Shown here: positions 24,816 through 33,921 of the stretch, piece by piece | Layout of the letters: each line of letters begins with the position of its first letter | Numbering within the stretch: position 1 is the stretch's first letter | Origin: Chryseobacterium herbae | GTDB taxonomy: Bacteria; Bacteroidota; Bacteroidia; Flavobacteriales; Weeksellaceae | Assembly: GCF_025154075.1 (NCBI RefSeq) | Contig: NZ_JAOAMU010000008.1 | Span: 186,001 to 250,000 of the forward strand | Length of the DNA stretch: 64,000 bases | Direction of reading: 5' to 3' | Made by a program: the position numbers and the translations under genes | Notes under the pieces: model-generated | Told to the model about the DNA's origin: nothing | Database searches by the model: none | What the model saw: the letters and a program-made list of their open reading frames with translations, nothing else

Positions 24816-26852
24816 TTAACCTTTGCTTCTGAAATCTTTTATCTCCTTGATTTTGGTTTGGAAATGTTCTTTTTTCTCAGGATTTTTCTTGATCAGAATT
24901 TCAAATGCCTTGATGGCTTTAGTATAGAGTTTCTGCTCAAAATACAGGTTAGCCAGCGTTTCCGTCATTAAATGTGAAATATCATCATTCTTTTCTCTGA
25001 CAACATACGTGCTTTCATCTCTTAACTGACTAATCTTAGGATTGTTTTCAATAAAGGCTTCGATAACCTTTTCCTGAATAGGTACTACTTCTTTTTTCTC
25101 TACAACAACCTCTTCTTCTGTCGGTCTGTCTATTTTAAGCCAGCTCTGCCATGTGTTGATAAACCCGGGAACATTGCTGTCAGATGGTGTCTGTGTAGTA
25201 TTTTGAGCTTTAACTTCCTGAACGGGCTCTTCTGCTTGTATGTTTTCTTTTTCTCTTTTTTCTACGGATAAACTTGAGATATCTGAACCGAAGAAAGAAA
25301 CATTCATCACCGGAGCTTCTCCTTTTGATATTTTTATTTCAGTAGCTTCTTCTGCATTCTTTGCCTCTTCATGCTGTTCTTCTGCCGTTTCAGGCGTTTC
25401 TTCTGCAACAGGTGCAAGATGCTCTTCCGAAACTATTTCAGATTCTTTTTGAGGCTCTTCGATCGTTTCTACAGCAGGAATCTCTTCCGGTGTCGGAGCT
25501 TCAGTTTTTGGAGTGGGAGCTCTTTGTTCTTTGGAGATCATAGAATCCGGTACATTAGATTCCAGGCTCATCGGTTTCCATGCGGAGACTTCCTGAGCGA
25601 AGATCTTCTGTTCTTCCGGTTTTTCTTCTTCTATTACTGTCGGCTCTTCGTTTTGTATAGGCTGTTCTGTAGTCTCTACTTCTTTTTCAGGAATAGATTC
25701 TTCAGCAGTTTTTGGTTCTTCTTTTTCAGTGGACCAGAAGTGGAAATTCTGTGTTTCGGCAAAACTGATTTCGTGATCGGCAGTTTCAGGCTCCTCATTG
25801 TCAACTTTTGGAGCTGACTGAGCTTCTTTCATTTTCTTTTCTACCTCTTCGATCAGGCGTCTCATTTCTTCCTCATGCTTATTGACATTCGGTTTGGAAA
25901 CTTCCGCAATTACAGCTTCATCATCACTGTTTGCCTGGATTTTAACATCCGGAAGGAATTCATCCATTCCATGGAAACTGATTTCGGCATGCGGTTCATC
26001 TGCATTTCCGGTTTCATCAATGATTTCAGAATCCTGCTCTGCTTCAACGGTTACTGGCTCTTCAACAATTGGTTTCTCTTCTTCTTCCTCTGTAACTTCT
26101 GTTTCCGGTACTATTGTTTCTACCTCATGGAAACTTACCTCTTCCTCTTTATCGATTTCCTGTTCTTCGGCAGGTTCTTCGATTTGATCTTCATCAATAA
26201 TCAATTCGGGAGTGAATTCTACTCCGGCTTCTGAATCTTCTGACTGTTCATTCTCTTGTGCTTCCGGCTCCTGTACAGTCTCTTCTTTAAGATCTTCTGT
26301 AACAGCTTCCGTTTTTTGGGTCACGATTACGCCTGATTCCATTGTGGATTCAAGGTCTATAATGTCTGAATGGGTTTCATCAAGAAAGTTTTCTTCGCCT
26401 TCAAAAAGAATTCTGTTTCTCTCTCCATTCACATGGATATGTCTGATCTCCTGAACAGGCGGGATCATAGATGCCGCTGCCTCATACTGATCCTGCTTTT
26501 TATCGGAAGCCTCTTCTCTTTTTATAGGGAAAGCTTTGTCTTTGTAGGAATATTTTACAGCCTTTTCGGTGGTTTTGGAAGACTGTTTTTCTTCTGCCGT
26601 TTCAGGCTTTGGTTCGCGCTGGATCTTCCCGTTGATCAGCTGATAAAGAAGTTTTTTATCGGTGGTATAGGCCGCCGTTGTAGAAAGTTCTTTCTGATAG
26701 TTTTCTTTATCATAAAGGTGTACCCCAAACAAATGAAGTGCCCTGATGTTCTGAACATAAGGAAAAGCATGGATTTCTTCTTTCAAAAGACCGAGATCTT
26801 CTGACTGAATATTTTTGGGGTTCTTTAATAATTCTAAAACTCTGGGATTCAT
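24816..26852 (-). CDS. Glu-rich repeat protein with C-terminal TPR
   Basis: A 678-residue protein with no signal peptide. A conserved N-terminal part (1-75) is followed by about 480 residues of very acidic, Glu/Pro/Thr-rich sequence likely to be disordered. Within it a short motif (I/V)SF recurs in acidic surroundings at about 239, 291, 362 and 518 (SFHEVETIVP, SFHGMDEFLP, SFAETQNFHF, SFFGSDISSL). Residues 561-678 are ordered: a W..WLKIDRP segment, then a TPR-like pair (SHLMTETLANLYFEQKLYTKAIKAFEILIKKNPE). It ends 2 bases before lptE's stop side in the same operon. The function is unknown; a scaffold role is a guess. Confidence 0.7.
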   Translation of the reverse strand: MNPRVLELLKNPKNIQSEDLGLLKEEIHAFPYVQNIRALHLFGVHLYDKENYQKELSTTAAYTTDKKLLYQLINGKIQREPKPETAEEKQSSKTTEKAVKYSYKDKAFPIKREEASDKKQDQYEAAASMIPPVQEIRHIHVNGERNRILFEGEENFLDETHSDIIDLESTMESGVIVTQKTEAVTEDLKEETVQEPEAQENEQSEDSEAGVEFTPELIIDEDQIEEPAEEQEIDKEEEVSFHEVETIVPETEVTEEEEEKPIVEEPVTVEAEQDSEIIDETGNADEPHAEISFHGMDEFLPDVKIQANSDDEAVIAEVSKPNVNKHEEEMRRLIEEVEKKMKEAQSAPKVDNEEPETADHEISFAETQNFHFWSTEKEEPKTAEESIPEKEVETTEQPIQNEEPTVIEEEKPEEQKIFAQEVSAWKPMSLESNVPDSMISKEQRAPTPKTEAPTPEEIPAVETIEEPQKESEIVSEEHLAPVAEETPETAEEQHEEAKNAEEATEIKISKGEAPVMNVSFFGSDISSLSVEKREKENIQAEEPVQEVKAQNTTQTPSDSNVPGFINTWQSWLKIDRPTEEEVVVEKKEVVPIQEKVIEAFIENNPKISQLRDESTYVVREKNDDISHLMTETLANLYFEQKLYTKAIKAFEILIKKNPEKKEHFQTKIKEIKDFRSKG

Positions 26853-26853
26853 C

Positions 26854-27375
26854 TTACCAATTGGCTACAATATCGTTAAATATCTTGTTAATAATTCTGT
26901 CTGTCACAAGCTTCACCTGGGAAGCTTCTATCTGACTCTGCGTCAGGTCACTGTTGAAAACCGCTTCATCCGTATAGGTCCTGTCGAAACTGGAATCCGG
27001 ATGTATTTTGTTTTCGTAATGTACTTTTACACTGATCGTCAGTTTGCTCTGTGCCTGCTGTACCACACCACCTGAAGGGTTTGTGGATGTATTGGAACTG
27101 ATCGTAGTAGGTGAGAAACCGTAGTCGGAAATTTCACCTTCTATCAAAATATCAGGATTTGATTTTGTTCCTTTTAAAGTGGTTCTCTGCAGGAATCTGT
27201 TCTGGATATCCGTAGAAAACTGCTGGGAAAGAGTAGGGTTTACAAGTGCTGCATTGTTCGGAAATTCATTGATCTGAACGGTCTTTTCATCCGTCAGTGA
27301 AGATCCTGTAAAAGAGTAACACTGATGAAACAGCGAAAGAATGACCAACCCGAATATTATTTTTAATTTACTCAT
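26854..27375 (-). CDS. lptE: LptE-like LPS-assembly lipoprotein
   Basis: A 173-residue lipoprotein (lipobox LSLFHQC, Cys19). GSSLTDEKTVQINEFPNNAALVNPTLSQQFSTD and LIEGEISDYGFSP match the Bacteroidota LptE group. LptE plugs the LptD barrel that places lipopolysaccharide in the outer leaflet. It overlaps the upstream membrane-protein gene by 4 bases. Confidence 0.85.
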   Translation of the reverse strand: MSKLKIIFGLVILSLFHQCYSFTGSSLTDEKTVQINEFPNNAALVNPTLSQQFSTDIQNRFLQRTTLKGTKSNPDILIEGEISDYGFSPTTISSNTSTNPSGGVVQQAQSKLTISVKVHYENKIHPDSSFDRTYTDEAVFNSDLTQSQIEASQVKLVTDRIINKIFNDIVANW

Positions 27376-28073
27376 ACCATTTTTTGATTTAACGACTCCA
27401 AAACATCTTTATAAGCAGCATATTTAATGCAGATCCCCAAAGGTATAGAAAACAGGATTCCTATTCCGCATGCAATAATTCCAAGCTGGGATATGAAGCC
27501 TACTACAATGGAGAATAAAAGGATCATAAAAAAGTTTTTCTTGGCAATTTTCCAGGAAAGTCTGTATGCTTCTCTTACGCTTGTGATTCTGTACAGCGAG
27601 ATCAAAGGCTGTATAAAATACATGGATATAGAAAGAATCATAATAAATATCATGATCATCATCATCCACAATCCCATTCCACCTGCCAATAAAGCTGCCC
27701 CGGCATCTGATACCTGTCCGCCTTCAGTGTCAGCAGCAATCAAAAATGGAACCAGCGTAAATTGTATCGGAATCATTGCCACAATACATATGGCGAAAAT
27801 AAGCAGAAACAATTTCAGATACACTACGAAATCCGTAAAGTCGAAAATATCTCCTGCTGAAACCTGCTGACCTTCATCTACTTTTTTGCAGATCTTATAG
27901 AAGTTCCCCAATCCAAGAATACCACAGAAAGGGATAAAGCTGATGACAAATAAGAGTAGCGTAGCCACTATGAACCCACCAATATCTTTTTTGAATAAAT
28001 CTGTTCCCTGGGATACATATTTCCCGATATTAAAATCATATTCTTTTACATTAAGTCCTTCTAAATTCTTCAT
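27372..28073 (-). CDS. Multi-spanning membrane protein of unknown function
   Basis: A 233-residue protein with about six hydrophobic segments starting near residue 30. GGFIVATLLLFVISFIPFCGILGLGNFYKICKK and SLYRITSVREAYRLSWKIAKKNFFMILLFSIV recall the DUF975/glycerophosphodiesterase-membrane-domain type of integral membrane proteins. I cannot assign a function. It lies between the sigma-54 activator gene (9 bases) and lptE (4-base overlap), so it belongs to this envelope operon. Confidence 0.7.
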   Translation of the reverse strand: MKNLEGLNVKEYDFNIGKYVSQGTDLFKKDIGGFIVATLLLFVISFIPFCGILGLGNFYKICKKVDEGQQVSAGDIFDFTDFVVYLKLFLLIFAICIVAMIPIQFTLVPFLIAADTEGGQVSDAGAALLAGGMGLWMMMIMIFIMILSISMYFIQPLISLYRITSVREAYRLSWKIAKKNFFMILLFSIVVGFISQLGIIACGIGILFSIPLGICIKYAAYKDVLESLNQKMV

Positions 28074-28082
28074 TCCTGTTAA

Positions 28083-29369
28083 TTAGTCTTCTAAGTTATA
28101 TTGTTTTATTTTTCTGTATAATGTTCTCTGTGAAATGCCAAGCTCGTCCGCCGCTCTGTTTCTGCGCCCTTTATGCTTCTCTAACGCTTTGATAATTAAA
28201 TCTTTTTCATTATTCTGAAGCGATAAAGATTCCGGTCTGTTCTCTTCTATTTCTATCTCTTCAATATCTTCGTAGCTGTCATCAGCATTTGACATAATAG
28301 TTGGTGAAGACTGTACCACCGGCGATTTATCTTCGAAATACAGCAGTGAATTCTGTGCTACAGGCTGGCTTTGTTCCGCAGAATAAATCCTGTTGATCAG
28401 GTTTTTTTCCTGATTGCTCAGATCAGCTGTTCCTTTGTTTTTGATCAGTTCTGAAGTTAGCGATTTTAAATCATTAAGATCACTTCTCATATCGAAGAGA
28501 ATTTTATACATGATCTCTCTTTCGCTTCCGAAATCACTCTGCTTCTGAGCGTTCTGATTATTAACCACCATAGGAAGGTGGGTTTCCATAGGAATATATT
28601 CAGCGAGTTTCTCCACTGTTATTTCGCGGTTTCTTTCCACCACGGTCATCTGCTCTACCAGATTTCTTAACTGACGGATGTTTCCCGGGAACGTATAATT
28701 TTCAATATAATGAACGGCACCAGGTTCAAGCTCCAGTTCCGGCATTCTGTATTTTTCTGCAAAATCTATAGAAAACTTCCTGAACAGTAAGTGAATATCT
28801 CCTTTTCTTTCTCTCAAAGGAGGCATATCGATCTGAACGGTATTTAAACGATAGAATAAATCTTCACGGAATCTTCCGTCGTGAATGGCCTTCATCATAT
28901 TGACGTTGGTAGCTGCCACAATTCTCACATTGGTTTTCTGAACCTGTGAAGAACCTACTTTCATAAATTCACCGCTTTCTAAAACTCTCAAAAGACGAAC
29001 CTGGGTCTGAAGGGGAAGTTCTCCCACCTCATCTAAGAATATGGTTCCACCGTCTGCCACTTCAAAATATCCTTTTCTTGTGGCTGTAGCTCCGGTAAAT
29101 GCACCTTTTTCGTGCCCAAAGAGCTCAGAATCTATGGTTCCTTCCGGAATGGCTCCACAGTTGACTACGATATAGGGTTGATGCTTTCTTTTAGATTCTG
29201 AATGGATGATTTTCGGAATAAATTCTTTCCCTACCCCACTTTCTCCAATCACCAGAACTGAAATATCTGTGGGTGCCACCTGAATTGATTTTTCCAGGGC
29301 CCTGTTCAGTGCAGGAAAGTTTCCGATGATTCCAAAGCGGTTTTTTATGTTTTGTAAGTCGTTGCTCAT
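28083..29369 (-). CDS. Sigma-54-dependent transcriptional activator without receiver domain
   Basis: A 428-residue AAA+ enhancer-binding protein. Walker A GESGVGKE (about residue 42), the sigma-54 contact loop GAFTGAT, Walker B GGTIFLDEVGEL and the arginine-finger region FREDLFYRLN are all present. The C-terminus has a Fis-type helix-turn-helix (KGRRNRAADELGISQRTLYRKIKQ). The N-terminus begins directly with the AAA+ domain, so it lacks a response-regulator or PAS input domain. The 130-residue linker before the HTH is acidic. It should drive RpoN promoters; its place in an LptE operon hints at envelope regulation. Confidence 0.92.
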   Translation of the reverse strand: MSNDLQNIKNRFGIIGNFPALNRALEKSIQVAPTDISVLVIGESGVGKEFIPKIIHSESKRKHQPYIVVNCGAIPEGTIDSELFGHEKGAFTGATATRKGYFEVADGGTIFLDEVGELPLQTQVRLLRVLESGEFMKVGSSQVQKTNVRIVAATNVNMMKAIHDGRFREDLFYRLNTVQIDMPPLRERKGDIHLLFRKFSIDFAEKYRMPELELEPGAVHYIENYTFPGNIRQLRNLVEQMTVVERNREITVEKLAEYIPMETHLPMVVNNQNAQKQSDFGSEREIMYKILFDMRSDLNDLKSLTSELIKNKGTADLSNQEKNLINRIYSAEQSQPVAQNSLLYFEDKSPVVQSSPTIMSNADDSYEDIEEIEIEENRPESLSLQNNEKDLIIKALEKHKGRRNRAADELGISQRTLYRKIKQYNLED

Positions 29370-29402
29370 AAGTAAATTTTTGATTATTGATTTAATAATA
29401 AT

Positions 29403-30206
29403 CTACAGGGCCTCAATCTGTTTCCTGTAGACTTTGTTAAAGTGATGAGTGTAGACATCTTTCATGGTCTTACCTTCATCATAAGTCCCTAATGCTAAGG
29501 TTTTTAAATCCAAATAATCTTTGTTTCTGATCTTAGAAACTTTACTTTTAAAATATATATTCTCCGCAAAGTCGTATTCTTTGCTCTGTTTTTCGAAATT
29601 TTCTGAAGCTTTGTCGTATCTGCCCAACTCGAAATAGGTCACTCCCAGCTGGTAATGGTCATACATTCCTTTGAAGTAGCCTTTTGATACCAGCGCTTTT
29701 TCAATAATCGCGGCAGCTTTTTCTTTCTGCCCCAAAGCACTGTAAGCCATGGCTTTCACCACTTCCAGGTGATAATCTCCGTTTAAAGATCTTCCTAAGT
29801 CCTCGGGATAGTATTTTTTTAATGCTTCTAAATCCTGAACAGCTCCGTTGTAATCGCGCAGGAACTGGAATTTACACCAGCCTCTGTAGCCCAGGTGCAT
29901 TTTAGGATCTACGGCAACAGCTTTATCAATAAGAATTTTCCAGGTTACAAAATCTCCGTTCTTAAGATATGGAACGGCTTTTTCCATATATGAATTAGAG
30001 AAATCGGGGCACAATCCGATGGCTTTATCAAAAGCTTCCTGAGATTCTCTGCTGCCCTGTCTGTCTGAAGCCCAGTTGTATAACTCACAAGCTTTTTTGC
30101 AGTTCTCACCCCCTACTGCGTTACAGTTGACCTGCGCAATAGTATTGGTGTAAACGATAAGCATCAAAAAGCTAAGGTAATACCTCTGAAACTTTTCCAT
30201 TTTCAA
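29403..30206 (-). CDS. Exported TPR protein
   Basis: A 267-residue protein with a signal peptide (ending TIAQ, near residue 25) and at least four TPR-like helical pairs (SQEAFDKAIGLCPDFSNSYMEKAVPYL, DYNGAVQDLEALKKYYPEDL, HYQLGVTYFELGRYDKASENFEKQS). A second ATG is 6 bases downstream of the listed one. It overlaps the preceding gene's end by about 30 bases, so the two are translationally coupled. Periplasmic location is inferred; the partner is unknown. Confidence 0.72.
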   Translation of the reverse strand: MKMEKFQRYYLSFLMLIVYTNTIAQVNCNAVGGENCKKACELYNWASDRQGSRESQEAFDKAIGLCPDFSNSYMEKAVPYLKNGDFVTWKILIDKAVAVDPKMHLGYRGWCKFQFLRDYNGAVQDLEALKKYYPEDLGRSLNGDYHLEVVKAMAYSALGQKEKAAAIIEKALVSKGYFKGMYDHYQLGVTYFELGRYDKASENFEKQSKEYDFAENIYFKSKVSKIRNKDYLDLKTLALGTYDEGKTMKDVYTHHFNKVYRKQIEAL

Positions 30207-30684
30207 TTTTATAGGTTAAATACTGATAATAGCCTACTTTAAAACCTTTTATCTCTTTCGGAATCCAGCCGTCCAGAGATTTTGTAAACCTCAGCAAACG
30301 GTCTCCCAGTTCTTTATCTAAAACTGTTTCTTTAAGTTCCGCATTCATTTGCTGAACTCTGAACAGTCCTGTTTTTCCTTCACAATTTACTAAAAATCTT
30401 ACGGTAATATAACCGTTCGTTTTAGTTTCGGAAGATATTTTTTCTTTTTCAAGTTTTTCTGTAATGGCGATTTTCTCTCCTTTATAGTCAAACTCTTTTG
30501 ATCCCTGATAATACTGAAGATGAATCAGCTTTTCCGTGGTGCATCTTTTAAATGCAGGATCATCCAGTTTTTCATCAAATTCAATATCTCCAACGGTTAA
30601 AGGATATTTGCTCACGCTTTTTTCGGTCTGACATGATATCAGCACAAAAGAAAATAATGCAAAAAAACAAACCGCTTTGATCAA
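30172..30684 (-). CDS. Lipoprotein with TonB-C-like domain
   Basis: A 170-residue lipoprotein (lipobox LISC near residue 18). The C-terminal half (GYITVRFLVNCEGKTGLFRVQQMN ... LGDRLLRFTKSLDGWIPKEIKG) resembles the carboxy-terminal domain of TonB-like proteins as used in the many small TonB-C proteins of Flavobacteriia. It follows miaB's stop-side neighbour closely (9 bases after miaB's end). Three similar proteins lie just upstream of miaB. Confidence 0.65.
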   Translation of the reverse strand: MIKAVCFFALFSFVLISCQTEKSVSKYPLTVGDIEFDEKLDDPAFKRCTTEKLIHLQYYQGSKEFDYKGEKIAITEKLEKEKISSETKTNGYITVRFLVNCEGKTGLFRVQQMNAELKETVLDKELGDRLLRFTKSLDGWIPKEIKGFKVGYYQYLTYKIENGKVSEVLP

Positions 30685-30693
30685 GATCTTAAA

Positions 30694-32130
30694 TTATTCT
30701 GCTGTTCTCCCTAAAAGTGTGCCCTGTGTATTGTCATAAACAAAAACGTCCACAATGTCACCTATTTTCTGTCCTTCCAGCACATCAAATACGCAAACCG
30801 CGTTCTGCGAATTTCTTCCTTTCCACTGGTTTTCATTTTTTCTGGACGTTCCTTCAATCAGAATCTGGTGCGTTCTTCCTACGTAAGTTTCCATTCTTTT
30901 TCTGGATAACTCGCGTTGAAGTTCAATCACTTCATTCAGACGTTTCTGCTTTACTTCAAATGGAATATTATCCTCCATCTTTTTATGCGCAGGCGTTCCT
31001 GGTCTTTCTGAGTACGCGAACATATAACCGTAGTCATATTCCACTTCCTTCATAAGACTTAAGGTATCCTGGTGATCTTCTTCCGATTCATTACAGAAAC
31101 CGATGATCATATCCTGAGAAAAAGAAATATCCGGAACAATCTCCTTGGCTTTTCTTATTAAATCTAAATATTCCTCGCGGGTATGCTGTCTGTTCATCGC
31201 AAGAAGCATATTGTTGCTTCCGCTCTGCACAGGAAGATGAACGTATTTACAGATATTGTCGTGTTTTGCAATCATTCTGAATACATCCAGACTCATATCC
31301 TGAGGATTGGAAGTAGAGAATCTGACTCTCATTTCAGGAACGGCTTTAGCTACTAAATCAAGCAACTGAGCAAAATCAACTGCCGTGGCCTTCTGCATTT
31401 CAGAAGCTTTAACGAAGTCCTTCTTGGGACCTCCTCCATACCATAAGTAAGAGTCTACGTTCTGACCTAAAAGGGTAATTTCTTTATATCCGTTATCTAA
31501 AAGATTTTTACATTCTTCAATGATAGAGTGCGGATCACGGCTTCGTTCTCTTCCTCTGGTAAACGGAACCACACAGAATGTGCACATATTATCACATCCT
31601 CTGGTAATGGTTACAAATGCGGTAACTCCGTTTCCGCCTAAACGGACCGGGTTGATATCTGCGTACGTTTCTTCTTTTGAAAGGATCACATTGATGGCAT
31701 CTCTTCCGTCTTCCGTTTCCTTAAGCAGGTTCGGAAGGTCTCTGTACGCATCAGGGCCTACTACAAGATCTACCAACTGCTCTTCTTCTAAGAATTTGGT
31801 TTTCAGTCGTTCTGCCATGCATCCTAAAACACCAACCGTCATGCCTGGCTTTTCCTTCTTCAGTCTTTTGAACTGAGCAAGGCGCATTCTTACGGTCTGC
31901 TCCGCTTTTTCACGGATAGAACAGGTATTTAAAAGGATAAGGTCTGCTTCTTCTACTTTCAGCGTGGTATTGTACCCCTGCTCATTAAGAATAGATGCAA
32001 CAATCTCAGAATCAGAAAAATTCATCTGACAGCCGTAGCTTTCCAGAAAGAGCTTTTTAGAATTCTCAGGACGTTCAGCGATGGCAAAAGCTTCTCCCTG
32101 TTTTGTTTCGTCTATATATTTTTCCTGCAC
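30694..32130 (-). CDS. miaB: tRNA-2-methylthio-N6-dimethylallyladenosine synthase
   Basis: A 478-residue radical-SAM methylthiotransferase converting i6A37 to ms2i6A37 in tRNA. The N-terminal UPF0004 domain has three cluster cysteines (ESYGCQMN, LLNTCSIRE, GVLGCMAER); the radical-SAM motif is CDNMCTFC; a C-terminal TRAM domain ends the protein. I chose the GTG at 32130 (VQEKYID): a promoter box TATCTTTG (32212-32219) overlaps the most upstream ATG of the frame (32214), and no other in-frame ATG lies before the first cysteine motif. miaE, which acts on this product, lies at 59455. Confidence 0.92.
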   Translation of the reverse strand: MQEKYIDETKQGEAFAIAERPENSKKLFLESYGCQMNFSDSEIVASILNEQGYNTTLKVEEADLILLNTCSIREKAEQTVRMRLAQFKRLKKEKPGMTVGVLGCMAERLKTKFLEEEQLVDLVVGPDAYRDLPNLLKETEDGRDAINVILSKEETYADINPVRLGGNGVTAFVTITRGCDNMCTFCVVPFTRGRERSRDPHSIIEECKNLLDNGYKEITLLGQNVDSYLWYGGGPKKDFVKASEMQKATAVDFAQLLDLVAKAVPEMRVRFSTSNPQDMSLDVFRMIAKHDNICKYVHLPVQSGSNNMLLAMNRQHTREEYLDLIRKAKEIVPDISFSQDMIIGFCNESEEDHQDTLSLMKEVEYDYGYMFAYSERPGTPAHKKMEDNIPFEVKQKRLNEVIELQRELSRKRMETYVGRTHQILIEGTSRKNENQWKGRNSQNAVCVFDVLEGQKIGDIVDVFVYDNTQGTLLGRTAE

Positions 32131-32211
32131 AATGATCAATTTAAGTTCAATGTTTAAGAGGTAAAGTTCAGTCTTGATCCATGAATTTTCACTCCTAAAC
32201 AGATTAGTCTG

Positions 32212-32219
32212 CAAAGATA
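32212..32219 (-). promoter_or_regulatory. -7 element of the miaB operon
   Basis: TATCTTTG on the minus strand, about 82 bases before the chosen GTG. It overlaps an upstream ATG of the same frame and so argues against that start. Confidence 0.5.
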
Positions 32220-32247
32220 CAAAATATTGTGACAGAATGGCAGGAGA

Positions 32248-32976
32248 TTATTTCGGAGGATGGAAAGTCATCGGAAGTGTATAAAAGGACTCTACAGGCT
32301 CTCCGTTTCTTTTTGCAGGAGTCCACCTTTTCTTTCGCATTCTTTTAATACCATCCAGTATCCTTTGGTCAAATTCGGAATTTCCTGAAGATTCTTTCAG
32401 TTGTACATTCTCCATTTCTCCTTCATTGCTAACGACAAAAGTTACCACGAGCTTAAAAGGCTTGTTCCACACAAAATCACTGATATCAATCTGCCTTGCC
32501 ACTTCTGCTCTAAAACTGCTCATTCCTCCCGGCATTTCCAGGATTGTTGCAATGTCCTGTGTAGTATATCCATCTTTATATCTATTGAACATAATATCAG
32601 GTGAAATAAGAAAACTTGTTACTGCCGGTTTTTTTATTCCATTAATAACTGCAGGTTTCCATTTGTTCATGTACTCCAGAACTTTTACTCCCAATTCGAA
32701 AGCACATTTATTGTTGGATGCGGCTGATGAATTATCTATCCCATATTTTACAGAGGCATCTTCGTATACAACTAACTTAAGATTATACGACTCATTCTTG
32801 TCTTTGCAAGGTTTCAATCTTTTATCTATAAGTATTTGGTGAAAGTCACGATAAAACTGTACTTCTCCACCATCGTAGGAATCCATCCCTTTTGGATAAT
32901 CTACTGCCGCTTCCTGCCCTGATAATTTCAAAGAGAATACAGTCAGCAATAAAAACAGTATTCTAATCATGATCAT
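32248..32976 (-). CDS. Exported TonB-C-like protein
   Basis: A 242-residue protein with a signal peptide ending KLSGQ. The C-terminal about 80 residues (FKLVVTFVVSNEGEMENVQLKESSGNSEFDQRILDGIKRMRKKRWTPAKRNGEPV) are a typical TonB_C fold, with a second, weaker copy of the pattern in the first half (YNLKLVVYEDASVKYGI ... KWKPAVINGI). It has no membrane anchor or Pro-rich linker, so it is unlikely to be a true energy transducer. It overlaps the next gene by 14 bases. Confidence 0.72.
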   Translation of the reverse strand: MIMIRILFLLLTVFSLKLSGQEAAVDYPKGMDSYDGGEVQFYRDFHQILIDKRLKPCKDKNESYNLKLVVYEDASVKYGIDNSSAASNNKCAFELGVKVLEYMNKWKPAVINGIKKPAVTSFLISPDIMFNRYKDGYTTQDIATILEMPGGMSSFRAEVARQIDISDFVWNKPFKLVVTFVVSNEGEMENVQLKESSGNSEFDQRILDGIKRMRKKRWTPAKRNGEPVESFYTLPMTFHPPK

Positions 32977-33376
32977 ATCCGTTGGTGCTAAAATTAACCT
33001 TCACCATAATTTTAGAATCTACAGGTGTATTTTCTTTCATGGCCGGCTTCCATTTTCCTTTGATCTTTTTCATCGCATACTTTACGTCATCTATAAACAT
33101 TTCACTGTTTTTGATTTTGGGAAGAACATCCAGACGGTTCATTTTACCATCCGCAGCAATATTGATCACAAAAGTTACTTTTCCGTTGATGGCATAGCTC
33201 TGGGCATCTACATACGCATGAAGCATGTCCATGAATTGCTTACGGAAAGCTTCATCACCGCCCGGAAATTCTGCTTTCTGAGTATATGATGGTGTTACTT
33301 CAACCTGCGGTGTCTGTTGAGAGAAGCCTTTAATTCCAATGAACAATAAAGGCAGTAATAAAAGGTATTTTTTCAT
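32963..33376 (-). CDS. Exported TonB-C-like protein
   Basis: A 137-residue protein with signal peptide (ending GFSQ) followed by a TonB_C-like domain (EFPGGDEAFRKQF, GKVTFVINIAADGKMNRLDV, KIKGKWKPAMKENTPVDS). It is a close paralogue of the following upstream gene at 33386. Their shared order suggests tandem duplication. The role is unknown. Confidence 0.72.
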   Translation of the reverse strand: MKKYLLLLPLLFIGIKGFSQQTPQVEVTPSYTQKAEFPGGDEAFRKQFMDMLHAYVDAQSYAINGKVTFVINIAADGKMNRLDVLPKIKNSEMFIDDVKYAMKKIKGKWKPAMKENTPVDSKIMVKVNFSTNGYDHD

Positions 33377-33385
33377 CCGATTGGT

Positions 33386-33871
33386 TTAGAGATCTGTGGC
33401 TATTGAGGAGAAACTCATTTTAAGTTTGATTTGGGAAGAAACGGGCTGCCGGTTGCATGAAGCAGGTACCCAGCTTTTTTTGATACGTCTCACCACATAT
33501 TTCATATCGTCAAAAAAGTAGGTGCTGTTGGACACTTTAGGACTTCCTTCAATATGGGTTACTTTTCCGGTCTGATCTACGGTAAGGGTGAAGGTAAAAT
33601 CTCCGTTCAGAACATAAAAATCTGAATTCAGATAATCATACATGAATTTTCGCAGTGTTTCTTTGTAAACCGCGACACCGCCTTCAAATGCGGCAGGTTT
33701 AAAATCATTACAGTTTTTCACGGCAACCTGCAAAAGAGGTTCCTTGATATCTATTTTCAAGAGGTTTTTGTTGATCTCCGTGATCGGATTATCATCTCTG
33801 TCTTCAACGTCCTGCTGGGCCAATGCAAAATTGGCAACAAGGAGTGCTATAAATAATGTAAAAGCTTTCAT
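33386..33871 (-). CDS. Exported TonB-C-like protein
   Basis: A 161-residue protein with signal peptide (ending FALAQ), FEGGVAVYKETLRKFMYDYL, GDFTFTLTVDQTGKVTHIEG and RRIKKSWVPASCNRQPVSS: the same layout as the 137-residue neighbour. It is first in the three-gene run, with a TAACTTTG -7 box at 33898-33905, 27 bases before the ATG. Confidence 0.72.
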   Translation of the reverse strand: MKAFTLFIALLVANFALAQQDVEDRDDNPITEINKNLLKIDIKEPLLQVAVKNCNDFKPAAFEGGVAVYKETLRKFMYDYLNSDFYVLNGDFTFTLTVDQTGKVTHIEGSPKVSNSTYFFDDMKYVVRRIKKSWVPASCNRQPVSSQIKLKMSFSSIATDL

Positions 33872-33897
33872 AGAACCATATTCATTGGTTATTAATA

Positions 33898-33905
33898 CAA
33901 AGTTA
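33898..33905 (-). promoter_or_regulatory. -7 element of the TonB-C-like gene run
   Basis: TAACTTTG on the minus strand matches TAnnTTTG. No TTG is found at -33. Confidence 0.45.
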
Positions 33906-33921
33906 ATTATTTAAATGCTTT

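Noticed and set aside
25240..26804. Several plus-strand open frames of 60-150 codons
   Set aside because: They are antisense to the acidic-repeat gene, whose Glu/Ser-rich codons give long stop-free complements rich in Ser, Phe and Cys; no family resemblance.
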